DNA from: Burkholderiaceae bacterium
Lineage (GTDB): Bacteria > Pseudomonadota > Gammaproteobacteria > Burkholderiales > Burkholderiaceae_C
Reading direction: 5' to 3'
Assembly: GCA_919902775.1 (NCBI GenBank)
Contig: CAKKRJ010000009.1
Coordinates: forward strand, 1-64,000
DNA: 64,000 nucleotides
The position numbers and the translations under genes are program-made. How positions within the stretch are numbered: the stretch's first letter is position 1; each line of letters opens with the position of its first letter. Shown in pieces: positions 8,872 through 18,660 of the stretch. The notes beneath the pieces are model-generated. The model worked only from the letters and a program-made list of their open reading frames with translations, did not search any database and was not told the DNA's origin.

Positions 8872-9930
8872 ATGAACTTTCTTGACGGACACCTTTTCCC
8901 AGAAAACCAGCAGCCACTGATCATCACGGCGGCCCCGTATGCGCCGGGCTGGTTGCCTTCGGACTTTCCGGAAGATATCCCGGTCACCATGCAGGCGCAG
9001 ATCCAAAAAGCGGTGGACTGCTACAACGCCGGTGCCACCGTGCTGCACCTGCATGTGCGCGAACTGGACGGCAAGGGCAGCAAACGGCTGTCCATGTTCA
9101 ACGAGCTGATCGCTGGCGTGCGCAAAGCCGTGCCCGAGATGATCATCCAGGTGGGCGGCTCCATCAGCTTTGCACCGGAAGGCGATGGCCAAGCGGCCAA
9201 GTGGCTGTCGGACGACACGCGCCACATGCTGGCCGAACTCGATCCCGTGCCCGATCAGGTCACGGTCACCGTCAACACCTCCCAGATGAACGTGACCGAC
9301 CACATGGAAGACGGTGACGTGATCGGCACCTCGCGCGAGAACCCCAAGCTGTTCGACACCTACAAGGACATGATCGTGCCGGCCAATCCTTTGTGGGTGG
9401 AAGAGCATGTGCGGCGTCTGAGCGCCGCGGGCATCCAGAGCGCCTTCCAGTGCTACAACACCAACAGCTTTGAATCGGTGGAGCGGTTGATCCGGCGCGG
9501 TTTCTACAAAGGCCCGCTGGTGATGAATTGGGTGGCCATCGGCGGCGGCATGGACACGCCCAACGTCTACAGCCTGGGCAACTTCATGCGCGGCGTGCCC
9601 GACGGGGCGGTGGTGACGGTGGAGAGCAATGTGCGCAATGTGCTGCCGGTCAACACGATGGGCATTGCGATGGGCCTGCATGTGCGTTGTGGCACCGAAG
9701 ACGGTATCTGGAACCAGCGCCGAACATCCAAGCAAAGCACGGTCAAGCAGATCGAGCAGCTGGTGCGCATTGCGCAAGAATTGGACCGCGACATCGCCAC
9801 CGCAAGCCAAGCACGTGAGATTTGCAAGATCGGGGTTTTTTACGACAGCGCCGATGAAGCGCTGGCGGCCAATGGCTTTGCGCCCAACCGCCGTGGCGGC
9901 AATCAGGGGTATCTGCACAAATCACGCTGA
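8872..9930 (+). CDS. BKACE family protein (beta-keto acid cleavage enzyme, DUF849; 3-keto-5-aminohexanoate cleavage enzyme-like)
   Basis: PLIITAAPYAPGW, ATVLHLHVRELDGKGSKRLSMFNELIAGVRKAVPEMIIQVGGSI. Confidence 0.9.
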   Translation: MNFLDGHLFPENQQPLIITAAPYAPGWLPSDFPEDIPVTMQAQIQKAVDCYNAGATVLHLHVRELDGKGSKRLSMFNELIAGVRKAVPEMIIQVGGSISFAPEGDGQAAKWLSDDTRHMLAELDPVPDQVTVTVNTSQMNVTDHMEDGDVIGTSRENPKLFDTYKDMIVPANPLWVEEHVRRLSAAGIQSAFQCYNTNSFESVERLIRRGFYKGPLVMNWVAIGGGMDTPNVYSLGNFMRGVPDGAVVTVESNVRNVLPVNTMGIAMGLHVRCGTEDGIWNQRRTSKQSTVKQIEQLVRIAQELDRDIATASQAREICKIGVFYDSADEALAANGFAPNRRGGNQGYLHKSR

Positions 9931-9938
9931 GAACCGCC

Positions 9939-10994
9939 ATGGTCCAAACCCTTGTTCGCGCCGCCTGCCTGACCCACTATGCACAAGTGGCTGTGGCTTC
10001 GGGCCTCAATCCCTCGCGCATGTTGCTCAATGCCGGGCTCAGTCCCCATGTTCTGGACGAGCCCGATCTGATGATTCCGGTCGACAAGGTTGGGCGCCTG
10101 TTGCAGGCATCGGTGAGCCAGTCGGGCAACGAGAGTTTCGGCCTGTGCATGGCCAGCAACCGCTTGCTGTCGAACCTGGGACCGGTGGGTTTGCTGGTCC
10201 GCGATCAGCAAACCTTGCGTGACTCGCTGAACCTGCTGGTGCGTTATCTGGCCACGCTCAACAGCGCCTTGTCGCTGCTGATTGAGGAAACCGGCGAGAC
10301 CGTTGTTTTGCGCGAATGCCTGCTGTCAGGCGGTGCCGGTGAACCCACACGCCAGCGTGTGGAACTGGCGTTGGGGGTGATGGTGCGCATCATTCGCCAG
10401 TTGATTGGCCGGGATTGGCAGCCTCAGGCTGTGTATTTCGAGCACGCAGCCCCCAAGGATGGGCGCATGCACGCCAAGGTGTTTGGGCCGCGCCTGGCGT
10501 TCAATCAGGCGTTCAATGGCATTGTTTGTACCAAGGCTGACTTGGACACATGCAACGAATTTGCCGATCCGGCCATGATCCGCTATGCGCAAAAATTGCT
10601 CGATTTCGCGCTGCCTGCAGACGAGGCCTGCATTTTGGGCGATGTGCGGCGCACCATCTTGCTGCTGCTGTCCAGCGGGCGTTGCACCATCGAGCAGGTG
10701 GGTGAGCACATGGGCGTGATGCCCCGTACCATCCAACGCCGACTGACCGAGAGCGGGCAGACTTTTTCTTGCGCCATGAACGACGTCCGTAAACAACTGG
10801 CCTTGCGTTATGTGCTGGAAAGCAAGCGTTCCTTGGTTGAGGTTGCCGAGCTTTTGGGATTCACGGCGGCCAGCAGTTTTTCGCGCTGGTACCAAAACCA
10901 GTTTGGTTGCAGTGCCACGGAAGCGCGGACCCATATGGCGGCTGCAGCCCCACAGGCCGCAGCCGCAAGCGAGGCCCTTCGCCTCGCCGCTTGA
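9939..10994 (+). CDS. AraC family transcriptional regulator
   Basis: Same architecture as 6750-7742; HTH IEQVGEHMGVMPRTIQRRLTESGQTFSCAMNDVRKQLALRYVLESKRSLVEVAELLGFTAASSFSRWYQNQFG. Confidence 0.9.
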   Translation: MVQTLVRAACLTHYAQVAVASGLNPSRMLLNAGLSPHVLDEPDLMIPVDKVGRLLQASVSQSGNESFGLCMASNRLLSNLGPVGLLVRDQQTLRDSLNLLVRYLATLNSALSLLIEETGETVVLRECLLSGGAGEPTRQRVELALGVMVRIIRQLIGRDWQPQAVYFEHAAPKDGRMHAKVFGPRLAFNQAFNGIVCTKADLDTCNEFADPAMIRYAQKLLDFALPADEACILGDVRRTILLLLSSGRCTIEQVGEHMGVMPRTIQRRLTESGQTFSCAMNDVRKQLALRYVLESKRSLVEVAELLGFTAASSFSRWYQNQFGCSATEARTHMAAAAPQAAAASEALRLAA

Positions 10995-11022
10995 ATCGTT
11001 GCGGCACCAAGCGCAGCGCGAC

Positions 11023-12030
11023 TCAATCCGCCGAAATGTTGGCGTCTTTGGCGATCGCGCCCCAGAGCTTGACATCGTTCGCGATGATGGCTTTGAACTC
11101 TTCGGCGGTCTTGACCGGTGGCGGCTCAAAGTTGAAGGTTTCCATGCGTTTGACCATCTCGGCAGATTTTTGGACCTTGTTGATTTCAGCGTTCAAACGC
11201 TCGGTGATGGCTTTGGGCAGGTTGGCCGGGCCAAACATGCCAAACCAGCCCACGGCATCGAAGGGGTAGCCTTGCTCACCCATGGTCTGGACGCTGGCCG
11301 TGCGCGGCACACGGACATTGCCGCTCATGGCGATGCCTTTGAGCTGTTTCGCTTCGATCATGGCCACCGGGGTGCCCGGGTCGGTCCAGCCGACCTGCAA
11401 CACACCCGACACCAGCTCGTTCACGATTTGCGGTGTGGTCTTGTACGGGATGTGCGCGATCTTCAGGTCCGCTTGTTTTTTCAGCCACTCCATGGTCAGC
11501 TGCCCGGACGAACCATTGCCCCAGGTGCCGTAGTTGTATTTGTCTGGATGGGCCTTGATCAGGGCCACCAGCTCTTTGAGGTTGTTGGCCGGCACGTCCT
11601 TGTTGACCAACAGCAAAATGCCGCCAGCGGCAGTTTGTGCCAAAGGCGTCAGGTCCTTGACCGGGTCGTAGCTCATGTTTTTAAGGACGGCTGGGGCCAC
11701 GACGATGAACGAGGCATTCGAATACAGCAAGGTGTAGCCATCGGCTTTGGCGCGGGCCACGATGGCGCCCGCCACCATGCCGCTGCCGCCGGGTTTGTTG
11801 TCCACCACCACCGGTTGCTTGAAGACGGCGCTGAGCTTTTGCGCCATTTCACGCGCCGTCAGGTCCACGCCCGAACCCGGGCCCGAAGCAACGACCAGGG
11901 TGATGGGCCGGTTGGGCCAGGCGTCGCTGCCTTGGGCCCAGGTGGGCAGGGCGCCGGCGCCCATCAGCAAGCTGCCGACGCAGACCAGGGTGGTCAAGGT
12001 CCGTCGGCGATTAATAAGTGTGGGTTTCAT
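11023..12030 (-). CDS. tripartite tricarboxylate transporter substrate-binding protein (TctC/Bug family)
   Basis: WPNRPITLVVASGPGSGVDLTAREMAQKLSAVFKQPVVVDNKPGGSGMVAGAIVARAKADGYTLL. Confidence 0.92.
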   Translation of the reverse strand: MKPTLINRRRTLTTLVCVGSLLMGAGALPTWAQGSDAWPNRPITLVVASGPGSGVDLTAREMAQKLSAVFKQPVVVDNKPGGSGMVAGAIVARAKADGYTLLYSNASFIVVAPAVLKNMSYDPVKDLTPLAQTAAGGILLLVNKDVPANNLKELVALIKAHPDKYNYGTWGNGSSGQLTMEWLKKQADLKIAHIPYKTTPQIVNELVSGVLQVGWTDPGTPVAMIEAKQLKGIAMSGNVRVPRTASVQTMGEQGYPFDAVGWFGMFGPANLPKAITERLNAEINKVQKSAEMVKRMETFNFEPPPVKTAEEFKAIIANDVKLWGAIAKDANISAD

Positions 12031-12079
12031 GGGGTTTGTCTCCTGGTGTTGGTGTTGGATGCGAAGCGGTTAACTTGTT

Positions 12080-12245
12080 GTGAAAGAACAGCCTTCGGCC
12101 GGCTCCTGTGGGAGCGCGCCCCCGCGCGCGAATGCTTCGGCCGCAGGGGCAGCCTCCCACAAAAACTTCCGAGCCCTGTGGGCGCGCGAACGAACCTTGT
12201 GGGAGCGCGCCCCTGCGCGCGAAGGTTCCCTTGAAGTTTCTTTCA
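12080..12245. repeat. REP/BIME-like dispersed repeat, family A copy 1
   Basis: GTGAAAGAACAGCCTTCGGCC...GTGGGAGCGCGCCCCCGCGCGCGAATGC...; modules shared with 13491-13663, 53223-53342, 61301-61386. Confidence 0.8.
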
Positions 12246-12280
12246 TGATCTGGCGTTCGCCCAGCTGCATGAAAGTTCGC

Positions 12281-13339
12281 TCAAAGCGGCTTGCGCAAAA
12301 AACCCTGGTTGCCGCCGTTGCGGTTGGGCGCAAAACCGTTTTCGTGCAGTGTTTCTTCCACCGTGTCGTAGAACACGCCGATCTTGCAAATCTTGCGCGC
12401 CTGTTTTGCGGTGGCAATCGGACGGCCGAATTCACCGGCAATGCGCACCAGCTGTTTGATCTGCTCGACCGAACTCATCTTGCCCGAGCGGTCCTGCTTC
12501 CACAGCACGTCTTCGATGCCGCAGCGCACATGCAGGCCCAGAGCGATGCCGATCATGTTGATGGGCAGCACGTTCAGCACCGAGCTCTCCACCGTGACCA
12601 CCGCGCCATCGGGCACGGCACGCAGCATATTGGTCAGGTTGTAGATGTTGGCTTGGTCCATGCCGCCACTGATGGCCACCCAGTTCATCACCAGTGGGCC
12701 CTTGTAAACACCGCGACGCATCATGCGTTCGATGGTTTCGAAGCTGTTGATGTTGTAGACCTGAAACTCGCTCTGGATGCCTGCATCGGTGAGGCGGCGG
12801 ATGTGTTCCTCGACGAAGCTGGGATTCGACGGAACGATCATGTCCTTGTAGGTTTTGTGCAGGTGCGGGAAGCCGCGCGAGACGCCCCGGAAGTCGTCTT
12901 CGCCCGCGTGCTCGGTCACGTTCATCTGTGTGGTGTTCACGGTCACCGTCACCTGGTCGGGTTTGGGGTCGAGTTCGGCCAGCATGTGGCGTGTGTCGTC
13001 GCTCAGCCACTTGGCTTCACCGTCCGGACCTTCGGGGGCAAAGCTGATGGAGCCACCCACCTGGATGATCATCTCGGGCACAGCCTGGCGCACGCCTGCG
13101 ATCAACTCGTTGAACATGGACAGACGCTTGCTGCCTTTGCCATCGGCCTCGCGCACATGCATGTGCAGCACGGTGGCGCCGGCCTCGTAACAATCGACCG
13201 CTTTCTGGATCTGCTCGGCCATGGTGATTGGGATGTCTTCTGGAAAGTCCGCAGGAATCCAGCCCGGCGCATACGGGGCGGCCGTGATGATCAGCGGTTG
13301 CTGGTTTTCAGGGTAGAGGTGGCCATCAAGAAAGTTCAT
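12281..13339 (-). CDS. BKACE family protein (DUF849), paralogue of 8872-9930
   Basis: MNFLDGHLYPENQQPLIITAAPYAPGWIPADFPEDIP..., collinear with the other copy, both 352 aa. Confidence 0.9.
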   Translation of the reverse strand: MNFLDGHLYPENQQPLIITAAPYAPGWIPADFPEDIPITMAEQIQKAVDCYEAGATVLHMHVREADGKGSKRLSMFNELIAGVRQAVPEMIIQVGGSISFAPEGPDGEAKWLSDDTRHMLAELDPKPDQVTVTVNTTQMNVTEHAGEDDFRGVSRGFPHLHKTYKDMIVPSNPSFVEEHIRRLTDAGIQSEFQVYNINSFETIERMMRRGVYKGPLVMNWVAISGGMDQANIYNLTNMLRAVPDGAVVTVESSVLNVLPINMIGIALGLHVRCGIEDVLWKQDRSGKMSSVEQIKQLVRIAGEFGRPIATAKQARKICKIGVFYDTVEETLHENGFAPNRNGGNQGFLRKPL

Positions 13340-13490
13340 GGTGAAAGGTCTCCGACTGCGTTGTGAACATCTGGTTGCCTGTGGTGGGACAACAAGGCCT
13401 GATGGTGAACAGACGCGTGACCGGGCGCTTGACCTTTCGTGTCACTGACTTTGCTTTTCGCGACTGCGCGCCAAGTGAATGAAGTCAACA

Positions 13491-13663
13491 GGCATTCGCG
13501 CGCAGGGGCACGCTCCCACAGGGTTCAGGGGGGTGTGGGAGGCCGCCCCTGCGGCCGAATGCGTGCAATGGCTCAGAGCCGGCATTCGCGCGCGGGGCGC
13601 GCTCCCACAAGGGTTCGGTTTTTTGTGGGAGGCCGCTCCTGCGGCCGAAGGCTGTTCTTTCAC
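13491..13663. repeat. REP/BIME-like dispersed repeat, family A copy 2 (two tandem units)
   Basis: GGCATTCGCGCGCAGGGGC..GCTCCCACA...TGTGGGAGGCCGCCCCTGCGGCCGAA, then a second unit ending GGCTGTTCTTTCAC. Confidence 0.8.
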
Positions 13664-13671
13664 GTTAAAGG

Positions 13672-13716
13672 TTGACCAGACCCAGAAAATCATTGTATGA
13701 TGAACGTCATGCGAAA
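13672..13716 (+). promoter_or_regulatory. promoter plus operator upstream of tetR-like gene: TTGACC-18-TATGAT with TATGATGAACGTCATGCGAA
   Basis: -35 TTGACC 13672-13677; -10 TATGAT 13696-13701; near-identical module recurs at 14299-14342. Confidence 0.65.
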
Positions 13717-14302
13717 TTCACAAGCCAATAAACGGTCAAGCGCCAAGGAGGCGTCACACGAGCGGATCGTCGACGTCGCCTCGCGTGCCATCCGCAGAAG
13801 TGGCTATGGCGGCACCGGTGTCGCGGACATCATGAAAGAAGCGGGCCTCACGCACGGGGCCTTTTATGCGCATTTTGCGTCTCGTGAAGCCATGTTGGCC
13901 GAAGCCGCCGACCGCGCGGGTGCGGCTGCCAATGCCCGTGCGGGCCGGCTTGTTGCCTCGGTTCCACAAGAAAAAGCCTTGCACACCTTGATTGAAGCCT
14001 ATCTTTCAAAAGCGCATGTCGAGGGCATTGAGACAGGCTGTGCAGTCTCGGCGCTTGGCTCGGAAATGCCACGCCAGTCACCCGAAGTCCGCCGTGCCGG
14101 CACGCTGCGCATCAAAGAAATGGTGGATCTGGTCGCCCGCCAAATGCCCGATTGGGGGCAGCCCGCTGCGCACGAGCGCGCACTGGTGACGGTGGCCACG
14201 ATGGTCGGCACCCTGGTCTTGGCGCGCGCGGTCGACGAGGCCCATCTGTCAGACCAACTGATTCATGCAGCCATGGCCCAACTGCTGCCTTCTCCCACTT
14301 GA
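13709..14302 (+). CDS. TetR family transcriptional regulator
   Basis: IVDVASRAIRRSGYGGTGVADIMKEAGLTHGAFYAHFASREAMLAEA. ORF opens at 13697, but that ATG falls inside the predicted -10, so 13709 is preferred. Confidence 0.85.
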   Translation: MRNSQANKRSSAKEASHERIVDVASRAIRRSGYGGTGVADIMKEAGLTHGAFYAHFASREAMLAEAADRAGAAANARAGRLVASVPQEKALHTLIEAYLSKAHVEGIETGCAVSALGSEMPRQSPEVRRAGTLRIKEMVDLVARQMPDWGQPAAHERALVTVATMVGTLVLARAVDEAHLSDQLIHAAMAQLLPSPT

Positions 14303-14342
14303 GCCCTTTTTTTGCAAATAAATATGATGATCATCATGCGAA
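14299..14342 (+). promoter_or_regulatory. promoter plus operator upstream of oxidoreductase: TTGAGC-18-TATGAT with TATGATGATCATCATGCGAA
   Basis: Same spacing and 18/20 identical operator as the tetR-like promoter; contains the perfect palindrome ATGATGATCATCAT. Confidence 0.65.
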
Positions 14343-14403
14343 TGTGGTGTTCATGTCAGCCCAAACCCCTCCCACTCACTTGCTAGACAACAAAGGAAAC
14401 ACC

Positions 14404-15405
14404 ATGAAAGCATTCATCACAGACCGGTATGGAAAGAAAGAGACTTTGCGCGCTGGCGACTTGCCAGAGCCCGTCCTGCGCGACAACGAAGTGTTGGTGG
14501 AGGTGCATGCCGCCAGTGTCAACGTGCTGGACGTCAAGATGCGCAACGGGGAATTCAAGCTGCTTTTGCCGTACCGTGCGCCCTTTGTTTTAGGGCACGA
14601 CATCGCCGGTGTGGTGGTGCGCGTGGGCCCCAAGGTGCGGCAATTCAAACTGGGCGATGCTGTCTATGCCCGATTGGACGACTTTCGGATTGGTGGCTTT
14701 GCCGAGTTCGTGGCGGTCCAAGAAAGCTCTTTGGCACGCAAGCCCCAAAACACCAGCATGGAAGAGGCGGCCTCGATTCCCTTGGTGGGCTTGACCGCCT
14801 GGCAAGCCTTGGTCGAAAAGGCCAAGCTTCAAAAGGGGCAAAGTGTTTTCATACAAGCTGGCTCCGGTGGCGTGGGGACTTTTGCCATCCAGTTGGCCAA
14901 ACATTTGGGGGCGAAGGTGGCGACCACCACCAGCACCGCCAACGTGGCTTGGGTCAAAGACCTTGGCGCGGATGTGGTGGTCGATTACAAGCAGACCGAT
15001 TTTGAATCCGTGCTGAAGGACTACGACCTGGTCTTGAACAGCCAGGACACCACGACACTCAAGAAATCCTTGAATGTCCTCAAGTCTGGTGGCCAAGCCA
15101 TCTCCATCTCTGGCCCCCCGGACATCGCATTTGCCAAGGAAATCAAAGCCCCCTGGGTGGTCCAGCAAGTCATGCGTCTTTTGAGTGCTGGGGTCAGAAG
15201 GCTGGCCGAAAAGCGCCATCTGGGCTATTCATTTCTGTTCATGAAAGCCAGCGGCAGCCAGTTGGGCCAAATCACGCAGCTCATCGAGTCCGGGGCGATC
15301 CGTCCTGTGGTGGACAAGGTGTTCCCCTTCGCGCAAACCAACGAAGCATTGGCCTACGTCGAAAGTGGACGTGCCAAAGGCAAAGTGGTCATCAAGATGA
15401 AGTAA
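14404..15405 (+). CDS. NADP-dependent zinc-type alcohol dehydrogenase-like / quinone oxidoreductase family (MDR superfamily)
   Basis: MKAFITDRYGKKETLRAGDLPEPVLRDNEVLVEVHAASVNVLDVKMRNG; AGSGGVGTFAIQLAKHLGAKV Rossmann motif. Confidence 0.9.
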   Translation: MKAFITDRYGKKETLRAGDLPEPVLRDNEVLVEVHAASVNVLDVKMRNGEFKLLLPYRAPFVLGHDIAGVVVRVGPKVRQFKLGDAVYARLDDFRIGGFAEFVAVQESSLARKPQNTSMEEAASIPLVGLTAWQALVEKAKLQKGQSVFIQAGSGGVGTFAIQLAKHLGAKVATTTSTANVAWVKDLGADVVVDYKQTDFESVLKDYDLVLNSQDTTTLKKSLNVLKSGGQAISISGPPDIAFAKEIKAPWVVQQVMRLLSAGVRRLAEKRHLGYSFLFMKASGSQLGQITQLIESGAIRPVVDKVFPFAQTNEALAYVESGRAKGKVVIKMK

Positions 15406-15463
15406 GGGGTGGCGATCACATCGCCATTTTTTGCGCGCGCGGTTGCCGTGCGTCACCGTCACA

Positions 15464-17329
15464 TCATGCGCCAGCGGATTCTTGCACCAGGTCCGTGGTC
15501 AGGGCTTTGAGTGCGTCAGCATCCAGCGTTTCCGCCTTGAGCAAGGCTTGCGCGCAGCGCGCCAGCACGGCGCGGTTGGTGGTGAGGATCCGGGTGGCAC
15601 GCTGCAGGTTGTTGGCCAGCAATGCGGCGATGGCCGCGTCCAGCTTTTGCTGCGTGGCCTCAGACACCGGATGGGGTGGGGTGAACGGGTTGTCTGCCAT
15701 GGCATAGGGCAGCGCGCGTTGGCTGTCATGGCTGACACAGCCCAGTTCTTCGTCCATGCCGTAGCGCATGACCATTTCGCGGGCAATTTGTGTGGCCTTG
15801 GACAGGTCGTCGGCCGCGCCGGTCGAGGTGTGGCCAAAGACCAGTTTTTCGGCCGCCCGCCCGCCCAGCAGCACGCAGATCTTGCGTTGCAATTCATCTT
15901 GCGTCATCAGGTAACGGTCTTCGGAGGGGCGCTGAATGGTGTAACCCAGTGCGCCGATGCCGCGCGCCACGATCGAGACTTTGTGCACCGTGTCGCTGTC
16001 GGGCAAAGCCAGCGCGACCAGCACGTGGCCCATTTCGTGGTGGGCCACAGCCAGGCGCTCTTGGGGATTGAGCACGCGGCTGCGCTTTTCCAGGCCCGCC
16101 ACGATGCGCTCTACGGCCGCGGTGAAGTCGGCCAGCGTCACGCTGCCGGCTTGGCGCCGCGTGGCCACAATGGCCGCTTCGTTGACCAGATTGGCCAGGT
16201 CCGCGCCGGTGAATCCCGGCGTGATGGCGGCCACGGCGTCGAGTGACAGCTGCGGGTCCAGTGTCACCTTTTGGGCGTGCACGTTCAGGATGTCCAAGCG
16301 GCCCTTTTTGTCGGGTTTGTCCACCAGCACCTGCCGGTCAAAGCGGCCTGCACGCAGCAGCGCCGGGTCGAGGATTTCCGGGCGGTTGGTGGCCGCCAGA
16401 ATGATCACTCCCGAAGCGCTGTCAAAGCCGTCCATTTCGGCCAGCAACTGGTTGAGGGTTTGCTCTTTTTCATCGTGCCCGCCCCATCCCGGAAAGGCGC
16501 CGCGTGCGCGGCCCAAGGCGTCGAGTTCATCAATGAAGATGATGGCGGGCGCGGTCTTGCGGGCTTGTTCAAACAGATCACGCACCCGGGCCGCGCCCAC
16601 GCCCACAAACAGCTCGACAAACTCGCTGCCCGACATCGAAAAGAAGGCCACACCCGCTTCGCCCGCCACGGCCTTGGCCAGCAGGGTTTTGCCGGTGCCC
16701 GGCGGTCCCACCAGCAGCACGCCTTTGGGCGTGTGTGCGCCCAGCCGTGCGAAATCGGCGGGGTGTTTCAGGAACTCGACAACTTCCATCAGTTCCTGCT
16801 TGGCTTCGTCCACCCCGGCCACGTCGGCAAACGTGACGCCGGTGTGGCGCATCACATAGACCTTGGCGTGGCTTTTGCCGATGTTCAGGAAACTGCCTGC
16901 GCCTTGCTGGTTGACCATGCGGCGGATCAAGAAAAACCACAGCCCAAAAAACACCAGCGAGGGCAAGACCCACGACAGCAGGTCGCGCAGCCAGGTGCGC
17001 TCGATCACCCGCGAGTAAGGCACTTTGTAGGCGTCCAGCCAGGCCGCCAGATCGGGCTCCACGCGCACCGTGAGCCAAAGCGACTTGTTGCCCACGGGCT
17101 CTTTCAGGCGACCGACCAGGGTCTGGTCCGAGATGGCGACTTCGGTGATGCGCCCCTCGGCCAGCGCTTGTTCAAACTGGCTGTAAGGCACCGTTTCGGT
17201 GCTGGCTTGGCCTTGCAGCACGCCTTGCAACCAGAACAGCAGCAAGGTGGCCACCACGGCGTAGGCCAGTGTCCAGCTTTGTCTGGGGCTCAGCTTGCTG
17301 CCAGCAGAAGGCAGTCGGCTCATAGGCAT
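15464..17329 (-). CDS. FtsH-family ATP-dependent zinc metalloprotease
   Basis: Walker [40 protein letters not shown], zinc site HHEMGH; start uncertain between 17323 and 17329. Confidence 0.93.
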   Translation of the reverse strand: MPMSRLPSAGSKLSPRQSWTLAYAVVATLLLFWLQGVLQGQASTETVPYSQFEQALAEGRITEVAISDQTLVGRLKEPVGNKSLWLTVRVEPDLAAWLDAYKVPYSRVIERTWLRDLLSWVLPSLVFFGLWFFLIRRMVNQQGAGSFLNIGKSHAKVYVMRHTGVTFADVAGVDEAKQELMEVVEFLKHPADFARLGAHTPKGVLLVGPPGTGKTLLAKAVAGEAGVAFFSMSGSEFVELFVGVGAARVRDLFEQARKTAPAIIFIDELDALGRARGAFPGWGGHDEKEQTLNQLLAEMDGFDSASGVIILAATNRPEILDPALLRAGRFDRQVLVDKPDKKGRLDILNVHAQKVTLDPQLSLDAVAAITPGFTGADLANLVNEAAIVATRRQAGSVTLADFTAAVERIVAGLEKRSRVLNPQERLAVAHHEMGHVLVALALPDSDTVHKVSIVARGIGALGYTIQRPSEDRYLMTQDELQRKICVLLGGRAAEKLVFGHTSTGAADDLSKATQIAREMVMRYGMDEELGCVSHDSQRALPYAMADNPFTPPHPVSEATQQKLDAAIAALLANNLQRATRILTTNRAVLARCAQALLKAETLDADALKALTTDLVQESAGA

Positions 17330-17629
17330 TCTCTGATGGATGTGGCAAAGGACAAATGCTGAAGCCGACTTGGCGCTGGCATTTGCGCCAGCGCAAGCCA
17401 TGGCTTGAAAGCGGCGGATTTACCTTGTTTCAAGTAATGACGGTCGACCAGCGCTCGGATGCAGATCGCTATGGTGTCCGCGTTGCGTGAGGTGATCAAC
17501 AGACGTTCTGTGTTGAACCAACGACATTGTCTGTTGGACACTGAAAAGTCCGCGGAGCGATGCGTAATTCCACCGCGCTCCTGATTGTCTTGCGGCACGT
17601 TTGCCGCGCATTGATGGATGGAGAAAACC

Positions 17630-18064
17630 ATGAGCAACCTCACACGATTCAACCCTTTCAACGAACTGCGTGACCCTTTCGGCGATGATTTTTTCAAAGG
17701 GTTTGCGATGCGCCCCATGCTCCGAATGATGGAAGGCGAGCCCCAAATGCGACTGGATGTGACGGAAGATGACAAAAACTTCTTCGTCAAGGCCGAAATT
17801 CCAGGCGTGGCAAAAGAAGACATCAAGGTGTGCCTTGCAGGCAATCAGGTGTCCTTGAGTGCAGAAGTGAAAAAAGAAAAAGAGGAAAAAGAGGGGGCCA
17901 GGGTCATTCGCAGTGAGCGTTATTACGGCAGCGTGGCGCGCAGCTTCACGCTGGATGACAGCGTGGATTCATCGGCAGCTTTGGCCAAATACGAAAACGG
18001 CGTGTTGCAGCTGACCTTGCCTAAAAAGCCCAACGGGCAGAGCCAGTTGCTCAAAATATCCTGA
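17630..18064 (+). CDS. Hsp20/alpha-crystallin family small heat-shock protein
   Basis: RLDVTEDDKNFFVKAEIPGVAKEDIKVCLAGNQVSLSAEVKKEKEEKEGARVIRSERYYGSVARSFTL. Confidence 0.92.
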   Translation: MSNLTRFNPFNELRDPFGDDFFKGFAMRPMLRMMEGEPQMRLDVTEDDKNFFVKAEIPGVAKEDIKVCLAGNQVSLSAEVKKEKEEKEGARVIRSERYYGSVARSFTLDDSVDSSAALAKYENGVLQLTLPKKPNGQSQLLKIS

Positions 18065-18225
18065 GCCCCAGGCGTTCGGGTTCAGGCGATCCGGATCTTC
18101 TGGGAGGGTCCGGACCATTGGCCGCCGCCTGGGTGCTTGTTTTTGGTGATGAACCCAAAAGGCGCTCCTTCGAGCGGATGGCCAAAAAATCAAAACCATC
18201 TTCACTCGCAAAAAGGGATTCGGTC

Positions 18226-18660
18226 ATGCCGCAAACACATTGGATCTTGGTGGCCAACGCTGCGCAGGCGCGGCTTTTTGAGCGCACCTCATTGACCGAA
18301 CCCTTGGTGGAATTGGCCGATTGGGTGAACCCCCAAAGCCGCATGCCAGCCAGCGAGACCGAGCGCGCGCCGTTGGGGCATTCGTTGGGCGGGCGTGCCG
18401 GTTTGGCGCCCCGGTCCGACCTCAAGCAGCAGCAGCGCAGCGCGTTTGCGCAGACCTTGGCGGCGTATTGTCGTGAGGCGGTCTTGAACCACCGCGTGAA
18501 GGCTTTGGCCCTGGTCGTGTCCAACCCCTTCATGGGCGAGTTGGCCGCGCACCTGGACGCGTCGGTGCAAAAGGCTCTGCTGGCCCAACACGTGCTGGAC
18601 TTGACATCCTTGAGCACCACAGACTTGGATCAGCGCTTAAGGACCGAATTTCGTTTGTAA
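18226..18660 (+). CDS. host attachment family protein (PF10116-like)
   Basis: THWILVANAAQARLFERT...PLVELADWVNPQSR...LVVSNPFMGELAAHLDASVQKALLAQHVLDLTSLSTTDLDQRL. Confidence 0.75.
   Translation: MPQTHWILVANAAQARLFERTSLTEPLVELADWVNPQSRMPASETERAPLGHSLGGRAGLAPRSDLKQQQRSAFAQTLAAYCREAVLNHRVKALALVVSNPFMGELAAHLDASVQKALLAQHVLDLTSLSTTDLDQRLRTEFRL

Noticed and set aside
10810-12234. 474-aa plus-strand ORF across araC 3' end, bug gene and REP repeat
   Set aside because: Runs antisense through a clear TctC/Bug gene and through a repeat; no domain recognisable.
12080-12245. CRISPR-like or tandem-repeat array reading of the repeated GTGGGAGCGCGCC units
   Set aside because: No regular spacer length and the units recur at unlinked intergenic sites, which fits REP/BIME elements better; no cas genes.
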